This document shows, in pieces, positions 49,307-53,974 of a stretch of DNA of 53,974 nucleotides. Both the position numbers and the translations under genes were made by a program. Source of the stretch: Phycisphaerae bacterium (GTDB lineage: Bacteria; Planctomycetota; Phycisphaerae; Phycisphaerales; UBA1924); contig JAUHYE010000009.1 of assembly GCA_030426395.1 (NCBI GenBank), positions 1 through 53,974 on the forward strand, written 5' to 3'. Numbering within the stretch: position 1 is the stretch's first letter; every line of letters starts with the position of its first letter. The notes under the pieces were generated by a model. That model was not told where the DNA came from. It was given only the letters and a program-made list of their open reading frames with translations, and did not search any database.

Positions 49307-50158
49307 ATGCCGACCGCTCTCAAATCGACGATGCGTCCTTACCGCGTTCGCACGGCCGAGGCCACGGCCTCCGAGCCTGGTGGGAGTCCGTACGACGAGA
49401 TGGACATCCGCGAGGTCTGGAAGCTCTTTGCTTCCAACCCCACCGAGGAGATCCGCAACTATCTGTGGGAGCGATTCCTGCCGATCGTGCGGTACAACGC
49501 CGAGCGCATCCACGCCCGCCTGCCCGACGAGGTGGACGTGGAAGACCTTGTCCAGGCCGGCATGTTCGGGCTGATGGGCGCGATCTCGGCGTTCCAGCTC
49601 GAGAAGAACGTGAAATTCGAGACGTACTGTGCCCGCCGCGTGCAGGGCGCGATTCTCGACGAGCTCCGCGCCATGGACTGGGTGCCGCGCCTGGTTCGCA
49701 GCCGGTCGTCGAAGGTCGACGGCGTGCGCCGCTCGATCGAGATGGAGACCGGCGAGCCCGCCACCGACGATGAAGTGGCCAAGCGTTTGGGCGTGGGCAA
49801 GGAAGAATTCGATAAGATCCGCCGCGACAGCCGGGCGGTGTCGACCATGTCGATTACCCGCAAGGCCAGCGACAGCAGCGGCGGTGAGACCCGCGACCTC
49901 GAGGTGATGCGCGACGGCACCGACAACCCGGTGCGGACCATGCAGCGCAAGGATCTGCGCGACATGCTGACCAAGGGCCTCAGCCGGGCGGAGCGACTCA
50001 TCGTCATTCTCTACTACTACGAGGCCATGACGATGAAGGAGATCGGTGCGACGCTGGCGCTCTCCGAAAGCCGGGTGAGCCAGATGCACAGCGCGATCCT
50101 GGAGCGACTCAAGGCCCAGATGCAACACCGCACCCGCGAGCTCGAGCCCGTCGAGTAG
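49307..50158 (+). CDS. fliA: Flagellar sigma factor FliA (sigma28/WhiG family)
   Basis: Protein of 283 residues. ATG 49307 has GGAG seven bases upstream. Region 2 is 'RNYLWERFLPIVRYNAERIHARLPDEVDVEDLVQAGMFGLMGAISAFQLEKNVKFETYCARRVQGAILDELRAMDWVPRLVR', diagnostic for FliA/SigD/WhiG. Region 3 ('MSITRK', 'VRTMQRKDLRDML') and region 4 ('GLSRAERLIVILYYYEAMTMKEIGATLALSESRVSQMHSAILERLK') are complete. It would direct late flagellar and chemotaxis genes, presumably elsewhere on the genome. FlgM, its anti-sigma factor, was not seen. A hairpin terminator follows. Confidence 0.95.
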   Translation: MPTALKSTMRPYRVRTAEATASEPGGSPYDEMDIREVWKLFASNPTEEIRNYLWERFLPIVRYNAERIHARLPDEVDVEDLVQAGMFGLMGAISAFQLEKNVKFETYCARRVQGAILDELRAMDWVPRLVRSRSSKVDGVRRSIEMETGEPATDDEVAKRLGVGKEEFDKIRRDSRAVSTMSITRKASDSSGGETRDLEVMRDGTDNPVRTMQRKDLRDMLTKGLSRAERLIVILYYYEAMTMKEIGATLALSESRVSQMHSAILERLKAQMQHRTRELEPVE

Positions 50159-50189
50159 GCCGGTTTCGCCTTGAGAAAATGACCCATGT

Positions 50190-50225
50190 CGGCCGCTTGC
50201 CACCCGTGCGAGCGGCCGCTTTCAT
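50190..50225 (+). terminator. Terminator after fliA
   Basis: CGGCCGCT (50190-50197) pairs with AGCGGCCG (50211-50218) around a 13-base loop and is followed by CTTTCATT. It lies 32 bases after the fliA stop and closes the motility locus. Its presence also argues that folK does not start at ATG 50186. Confidence 0.65.
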
Positions 50226-50230
50226 TGGGC

Positions 50231-50767
50231 GTGGACAACCCAAACGAAGACGCCTGGTACCTGGAAGCCCGCCCGCCGCTGCCCGAGAGCCGCAAGGCGT
50301 ATGTCGCCCTGGGCAGCAACCTGGGCAACCCCGCCGGCAACGTCATCAACGCCGCCAGCGAGATGGGCGTGATCCCCGGCGTGCGGGTCATCGCGACGAG
50401 CCGGCTGTACACCACCGCGCCCGTGGGCGTGAAGAACCAGCCGGACTTCGTGAACGCCGTGGCGATGCTGGAGGTCGAGTGCTCGGCCCGCGAGTTGCTC
50501 GACGGGCTGCTGGCCATCGAGAAGCGGTATGGGCGCAATCGCGAAGCCGAGCAGCGGTGGGGGCCTCGCACGCTCGATCTCGACCTGTTGCTGTTCTGCG
50601 AGCAGACGATTGACGAGCCCGGGCTGACCGTGCCGCACCCGCGGATGAAGGAGCGGCGGTTCGTGTTGCAGCCTCTGGCCGACCTGGCGCCCGGCGTGGT
50701 GCCGCCGGGGTGGGAGACGAGCGTCGCCCAGACGCTCGAAGCGTTGAGCGCCGGGGTGGAGGCGTGA
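50231..50767 (+). CDS. folK: HPPK, dihydropterin pyrophosphokinase
   Basis: Protein of about 178 residues that transfers pyrophosphate from ATP to 6-hydroxymethyl-7,8-dihydropterin in folate synthesis. Motifs: 'KAYVALGSNLGNPAGN' (ALGSNLGN), 'TSRLYTTAPVGVKNQPDFVNAVAMLE', 'LLAIEKRYGRNREAEQRWGPRTLDLDLLLF' (GPR-LDLDLL) and 'VPHPRMKERRFVLQPL'. All catalytic landmarks are present. GTG 50231 is preferred because the other in-frame start (ATG 50186) lies inside the terminator hairpin of fliA; neither has a clear ribosome site. It overlaps the next gene by four bases (GTGA). Confidence 0.92.
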   Translation: MDNPNEDAWYLEARPPLPESRKAYVALGSNLGNPAGNVINAASEMGVIPGVRVIATSRLYTTAPVGVKNQPDFVNAVAMLEVECSARELLDGLLAIEKRYGRNREAEQRWGPRTLDLDLLLFCEQTIDEPGLTVPHPRMKERRFVLQPLADLAPGVVPPGWETSVAQTLEALSAGVEA

Positions 50768-51969
50768 GGCATCTGGTGGCCGCGGCTGGCGTGGTGGTGG
50801 TCGCGAGTGTTGCCTGCGCGCAAGAGGCGTCGGCTCTCGATGTGATCCGCGAGGCGTATCGCGCGCAGCCGACGGCCGATCGGATGGTCATCGAGGTGCC
50901 CCGCGGCAAGGCGCCAGCGGCCGAGAGCGCGTTGGTGGTGGCGATCCGGCCTGGCGAGCGGCCGGCGGTTTCGCTCGCTCTGGGGCGTGACGACCCGCTG
51001 CGCGTCTTCGCCGAGCCGGGGCGGCTTTTGGCGTGGCGGGAGAGCGATCGGGAGCGTGTTTTTACCGCCGTTCTCGCCGAGCCGTTCGGGCGGGAAGCCA
51101 TCGAGGCGGTGCTGCCGCCGTTGCTCGTGCCGCAGATCGATCTGGCCTTCGCCCAAGAGCCCGATGGGCAGCCCGGTGCGCGGCCCGATGGCCTGCTGGC
51201 GGTGATGCCGGATTTGTCGTGGTCGCGGGTGGCGTCGGGCGAGGTCGATCGCTACGCGGGCGTCGCGTACGGGGCGGCGTTGGAATTGGGCGTACGGGCC
51301 GACGGGCGGCTGGCGTCGATGGAGGCGCAGCGCGAGGGCGTCGTGCTGGCGCGGGCGCGGATCGAGGCGGTCGAGGTCGATGCGGCGTGGTTCGAGCCGC
51401 CGCCGCTCGATGGCACGATCGTCCAGTCGCTGGCCGACCTCGGACGCACGCCGGGCCCGGCTCGGGTGGGCGAGCCGTTCGGGCATGCGATCGGCGTGGA
51501 CGCTCGCGGCCGGGCGACGACGTTGCGCGCGATTTCGGGGGATTCGCAGCGCGTCGTGGTGCTGATGGTCGATGCGCGGTCGGCCGAGGATCGCACGCGA
51601 TTGGCCGGAGCGCTGGCCGAGGCGGACCTGGCGGGGCTTGCGGCGAAGCTCGGCGTGGCGGTTGTGATTCTGGCGGTGGGGGACGACGAGGCGGCGGCGT
51701 TGTTCGGCCGCGTCACGCGGGCGTCGCGATCGGCCGGCCAGCCGGTGCGCTCGCTCGCGGTCGATGCGATGCCGGCGTGGGCGCGCGAGATCGGCGAAGG
51801 GACGGCCTTCGCGGTGCGCGGGCGCTCGTGGGTGCTGGCGGGTTCGCACGCGGTGCCGGCGGCGGATGAACAGCGCGACGCGTCCGGGCCTTTGGAGGCT
51901 TCGGAAGCGCCGCGATCGCTGGCCGAGCGGATTGTCGAGGCGGTGGGCGCCGCGGGGCGTGCGTTGTAG
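50764..51969 (+). CDS. Exported protein, LolA-like plus thioredoxin-like halves
   Basis: Protein of 401 residues. A signal peptide (MRHLVAAAGVVVVASVACAQ-EA) ends near residue 20. The first half (about 22-215, 'ALDVIREAYRAQPTADRMVIEVP', 'RVFAEPGRLLAWRESDRERVFTA') has the beta-strand rhythm of LolA/DUF2092-type lipid-binding domains. The second half (about 230-395, 'RATTLRAISGDSQRVVVLMVDARS', 'KLGVAVVILAVGDDEAAALFG') has a thioredoxin-like alternation but no cysteines. It starts in the last codons of folK, which suggests co-transcription. Function unknown; a periplasmic or surface role is inferred from the signal peptide. Confidence 0.7.
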   Translation: MRHLVAAAGVVVVASVACAQEASALDVIREAYRAQPTADRMVIEVPRGKAPAAESALVVAIRPGERPAVSLALGRDDPLRVFAEPGRLLAWRESDRERVFTAVLAEPFGREAIEAVLPPLLVPQIDLAFAQEPDGQPGARPDGLLAVMPDLSWSRVASGEVDRYAGVAYGAALELGVRADGRLASMEAQREGVVLARARIEAVEVDAAWFEPPPLDGTIVQSLADLGRTPGPARVGEPFGHAIGVDARGRATTLRAISGDSQRVVVLMVDARSAEDRTRLAGALAEADLAGLAAKLGVAVVILAVGDDEAAALFGRVTRASRSAGQPVRSLAVDAMPAWAREIGEGTAFAVRGRSWVLAGSHAVPAADEQRDASGPLEASEAPRSLAERIVEAVGAAGRAL

Positions 51970-51992
51970 ACGCGCCCCGCGATGCCCGGTGC

Positions 51993-52694
51993 TCAGGCCG
52001 CGTCCTGGTCGGCGCTCTTCTTCGTGGGCGTCTGGATCTTCTCGGTGATGCTCACCTGGTTGGACCCGCCGAACTCGACGATGGCCTGGGCGGGCACGCC
52101 CGAGCCGGTGCTGCGCAGGGCGGTGATGCGATAGTTGATCCAGCTCGTCCCCGTGGGGATGCTGTTGTCGGTGAAGGTGCGCCCGGTGGCGACGGCGAGG
52201 AACTCGAAGGGCGTCTGCGGAGCGGAGCGGCGCTCGACCAGATACGTCACGCCGTAGACGCTGCCCGGATTGTCGCACTTGAAGCGCACCACGACGTCGC
52301 CATCGGCCAGGGCCACCTTGAACTGGTAGGGCGTGCCGGGCGCGGGCGTCGGCTGGCGGTCGGCCGGGGCGGGCAGCAGGGCCTTCTGGTACACGGTGGG
52401 GTCGTTGGTTGCTTTGGCCGTGCCGCGGATGAGGCTCTGCAGCCCACCGCCCATGGCCACCATGGCGGCGACGGCCGCGTCCTGGGCTTCGGTGGCCGCG
52501 ATGCTGTCCAATCTGGCCTGCTGGGCATTTTCGTATGCTGTTCGGGCTGCCTGGGTCGCCAGGGTCATGTCCCCGGCCTGCTGCAATGAAAGCCCGATAT
52601 CGGCCGAGTTGGCCTCCCAGGCGGCGTTGCGCTGCTCGTAGAACTCGATCTGCCCGGCGATGGTGTCCGGGAGCGTGCTGAGCGTGTTTGTCAT
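51993..52694 (-). CDS. Hypothetical protein with fibronectin-III-like C-terminal part
   Basis: Protein of 233 residues without signal peptide or membrane helices. Residues ~1-95 are helical and alanine/glutamine-rich ('IEFYEQRNAAWEANSADIGLSLQQAGDMTLATQAARTAYENAQQA'). Residues ~115-215 have the strand pattern of a fibronectin type III domain ('TPYQFKVALADGDVVVRFKCDN', 'VYGVTYLVERRS', 'WINYRITALRSTGSG'). A charged tail ends 'TPTKKSADQDAA'. It converges on the preceding exported protein with 23 bases between stops. ATG 52694 gives a natural N-terminus. No known family name; role unknown. Confidence 0.65.
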   Translation of the reverse strand: MTNTLSTLPDTIAGQIEFYEQRNAAWEANSADIGLSLQQAGDMTLATQAARTAYENAQQARLDSIAATEAQDAAVAAMVAMGGGLQSLIRGTAKATNDPTVYQKALLPAPADRQPTPAPGTPYQFKVALADGDVVVRFKCDNPGSVYGVTYLVERRSAPQTPFEFLAVATGRTFTDNSIPTGTSWINYRITALRSTGSGVPAQAIVEFGGSNQVSITEKIQTPTKKSADQDAA

Positions 52695-52950
52695 ATCGGC
52701 CGGTCCGTTCCCGCGGGCGTCCCCCGCGTCTGGCTCGCCCCGCTGGACTCACCCGAAGTGAGCGCCGGCCGGCCGAGTTGCGTCGCCCCCGGGCCAGCGT
52801 GGCGCCGGGCGGCACCCATGCATCGACGGCCCGCGCGACCGACTTTGGTCGCCCAACCGGAAAATCAAGAAAATCGCTCAAAACGCGCAAGACCTGCGCG
52901 AGAATCGGCCGTTTGCCGGCTTCTGGTCGGGAAATTCGCTCCCGCGGGCG
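52695..52950. other. Intergenic region before the heptad repeat array
   Basis: No supported gene. It should contain the promoter of the minus-strand gene that starts at 52694. CCCGCGGGCGTC occurs twice (near 52713 and 52940), the second adjoining the repeat array. A brief AT-rich patch lies around 52858-52885. No terminator or RNA gene recognised. Confidence 0.4.
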
Positions 52951-53238
52951 TCACCCCACTTCGAGGGGGCGCGACCGACCTTCGAAGTGGAGCCGCTCCC
53001 CTTCGAGGAACAGCGGCTCCCCCCCGAGGTCGCGTCGTTCCCCTTCGAGGGGGAGCCGCGCGGCCCCGAGGGTGGGCCACGCCCCCTGGAGGGATTGCCG
53101 CCGCCCTTCGAGGCCCGGCCGTTGCCCTTCGAGGGATCGCGGCGCCACCGCGAGGACGGGCCGCCGGGGCCGGGCCATGCCCCGGCGTTCGGCGGCCGAC
53201 CGGTACGGCGACGGGTCATTCACGATGTTCGACGACAT
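52951..53238 (-). CDS. Possible heptad-repeat protein
   Basis: A 95-residue reading that begins MSSNIVNDPSPYRSAAERRG and then consists of successive 7-residue units with Leu or Phe at the second place: SLEGQRP, GLEGRRQ, SLQGAWP, TLGAARL, PLEGERR, DLGGEPL, FLEGERL, HFEGRSR, PLEVG-stop. This regularity favours the minus strand. But there is no ribosome site and all six frames are open across the repeats. The plus strand has its own open frame that ends at 53275 (DGSFTMFDDIEFGNTFGEPCP), with good codon use and a terminator after it. Coding strand therefore unsettled. Heptads of this xLEGxRx kind are scattered in Planctomycetes, Verrucomicrobia and Bacteroidetes as I recall, with no known function. 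Confidence 0.3.
   Translation of the reverse strand: MSSNIVNDPSPYRSAAERRGMARPRRPVLAVAPRSLEGQRPGLEGRRQSLQGAWPTLGAARLPLEGERRDLGGEPLFLEGERLHFEGRSRPLEVG
52960..53169. repeat. Ten degenerate 21-base tandem repeats
   Basis: Units begin at 52960, 52981, 53002, 53023, 53044, 53065, 53086, 53107, 53128 and 53149, each exactly 21 bases. The unit starts with TTCGAG or a close variant (TTCGAA, CCCGAG, CTGGAG, CGCGAG) and ends in a C-rich stretch (e.g. CCGCTCCCC). The core is nearly palindromic. As 21 is a multiple of three, a unit adds seven residues in any frame, and none of the six frames contains a stop across the array. Confidence 0.85.
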
Positions 53239-53302
53239 CGAGTTCGGCAACACGTTCGGCGAGCCCTGCCCGTAACCGCGCTCGAACCTCGAATTCCAAA
53301 AG

Positions 53303-53336
53303 AAGAAGGGCGGCCGCTTGGCCGCCCTTCTTTCTT
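53303..53336. terminator. Strong bidirectional terminator
   Basis: AAGAAGGGCGGCC (53303-53315) and GGCCGCCCTTCTT (53320-53332) pair over 13 bases around GCTT. On the plus strand TCTT follows the stem; on the minus strand TCTTTTGG follows. It lies 18 bases after the stop of the minus-strand gene 53355-53633. It also lies 27 bases after the plus-strand frame that ends at 53275. Confidence 0.85.
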
Positions 53337-53354
53337 GGTGTGTTGGGTCTCGCG

Positions 53355-53633
53355 TCAGCCGCCGGGCATCTCGGGAGCCTGCCGCGAGCTTCCGATCTGC
53401 TTGGGCGGGCCCGAGGGCGTGTCCGAGCCGTCGTCGGCGGTCGTCGCCACGGGGTTGCGCGGCTGGGACACCAGCGGCTCGCTGCGTGGGAAGATCGCCC
53501 ACACGAGCACGCCGAAGCCGAGCACGATCACGCCGGCGTAGATGAGCACCCGGCCGATCGGCTTGTCGCCCATCCCGAGCTTCTCGGTGATCGGCTCGAG
53601 CCGGTACTTGAGATTCGTCATGAAATCAGACAT
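53355..53633 (-). CDS. Small single-span membrane protein
   Basis: Protein of 92 residues. The start ATG 53633 has GGAG nine bases upstream. A cytoplasmic N-terminal ~27 residues (MSDFMTNLKYRLEPITEKL) precede one membrane helix (about 29-48, RVLIYAGVIVLGFGVLVWAIF). A short proline-, serine- and acid-rich outer tail follows ('SQPRNPVATTADDGSDTPSGPPKQ'). No family recognised. It is followed on its own strand by the strong terminator at 53303-53336. Upstream lies the prepilin-like gene, which may be in the same unit. Confidence 0.65.
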   Translation of the reverse strand: MSDFMTNLKYRLEPITEKLGMGDKPIGRVLIYAGVIVLGFGVLVWAIFPRSEPLVSQPRNPVATTADDGSDTPSGPPKQIGSSRQAPEMPGG

Positions 53634-53726
53634 TCGGCAGACACTCCGATCGCTCCGGGCGGTCCTTGCCCGGGGCATTGCTGAGTCGGGCCAAGCGTGA
53701 TCAGTGCTAAATCGGACGGGGCGTGA

Positions 53727-53972
53727 TCAGTTGTCCGGGTAGAACAGCAACTGGTAGTCCTCGGTGATCATGTGGGCGTCGGGATCGCTGGAGTCCTTGG
53801 GCTCCACATACACGTACTCGGCGTGTCCGTCGTAGAACGCCATGACGCTCTTGTTGAGCTCGTTGAACTCGCCCATGAAGTCACGGCCCTGGTCGTCGTT
53901 GGCCACCACGTCCGAGGTCTTCACGTCCGCCGCCAGCAGGGCCCGGGCGTAGTCGGGATGATCGGCCGGCAG
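53727..53972 (-). CDS. Prepilin-like H-X9-DG protein, C-terminal part
   Basis: Cut by the window end: at least 81 C-terminal residues are visible. The segment 'MAFYDGHAEYVYVEPKD' is the H-X9-DG C-terminal motif of planctomycete DUF1559/prepilin-like proteins, which carry a type IV pilin N-methylation signal at the N-terminus (not visible here). Many paralogues occur in each planctomycete genome; they are presumably assembled by type II secretion/pilus-like machinery. An internal ATG/GTG at 53924 is not the true start, as the frame remains open with good codon use to the window edge. Confidence 0.8.
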   Translation of the reverse strand: MPADHPDYARALLAADVKTSDVVANDDQGRDFMGEFNELNKSVMAFYDGHAEYVYVEPKDSSDPDAHMITEDYQLLFYPDN

Positions 53973-53974
53973 CC

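Noticed and set aside
50186..50230. ATG 50186 as the folK start
   Set aside because: It lies at the edge of the terminator hairpin after fliA and adds residues unlike HPPK.
52960..53169. CRISPR array
   Set aside because: Units are 21 bases with no separate spacer and the repeats are degenerate; no cas genes nearby.
1..53974. tRNA, rRNA, tmRNA, RNase P RNA or a prophage
   Set aside because: No T-loop, tmRNA or RNase P signature, integrase, transposase or phage structural gene was recognised by eye; a covariance-model search was not possible.

Overview
The window is high-G+C bacterial DNA, most likely from a planctomycete, probably of the class Phycisphaerae. This is inferred from protein style. 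The last gene ends in the H-X9-DG type tail (FYDGHAEYV) of planctomycete prepilin-like proteins. A membrane protein ends in a 'CGYD..GL..CPECG' zinc ribbon. Many starts are TTG or GTG, and there are large secreted beta-rich proteins. No rRNA, tRNA or CRISPR array was recognised.

Layout. 1-4.3 kb: the C-terminal part of a huge secreted subtilisin-family protein. The first ~124 bases instead encode, on the other strand, part of an unrelated 4Fe-4S oxidoreductase subunit, so this edge looks chimeric. 4.3-22.7 kb: a mixed housekeeping and envelope region. It holds a zinc-ribbon membrane protein, a PhoX phosphatase, RNase R, a degenerate HD-domain protein, an NAD(P)-binding epimerase-like protein, an orphan ABC ATPase, a HEAT lipoprotein, a degenerate alcohol-dehydrogenase-like protein, UppP, two SPOUT RNA methyltransferases (one TrmL), a cysteine-less double thioredoxin-fold protein, a mini-lipoprotein behind a perfect inverted repeat, a membrane-anchored amidase, a Hanks-type kinase and a metallophosphoesterase.

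22.8-50.2 kb: one nearly unbroken plus-strand motility locus. The order is flgN-like, a FlrB/FlrC-like sigma54 two-component pair, flgB-flgC-fliE-fliF-fliG-fliH-fliI-fliJ-(motE-like)-fliK-flgD-(flagellar operon protein)-flgE-flbD-motA-motB-fliL-fliN-fliO-fliP-fliQ-fliR-flhB-flhA-flhF-flhG-(small membrane protein)-fliA. This matches the ancestral order known from Bacillus and spirochaetes, but fliM is absent between fliL and fliN. It supplies the MS ring, rotor, export gate and ATPase, proximal rod, hook, stator, number/placement GTPases and sigma28. A close match to a sigma54 promoter lies between the FlrC-like gene and flgB, so the regulator pair probably drives the basal-body genes and FliA the later ones. 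Flagellin, filament cap, distal rod and P/L-ring genes are not here.

50.2-54.0 kb: folK, a secreted protein of unknown role, a minus-strand protein of unknown role, then a striking array of ten degenerate 21-base repeats with all six frames open (heptads of the type x-L-E-G-x-R-x on the minus strand), a strong bidirectional terminator, a small membrane protein and the truncated prepilin-like gene.

The least explained elements are the 21-base heptad array, the 13-bp inverted repeat placed 6 bases before a start codon, the structured leader of the kinase gene, and several enzyme folds that have lost their catalytic residues.
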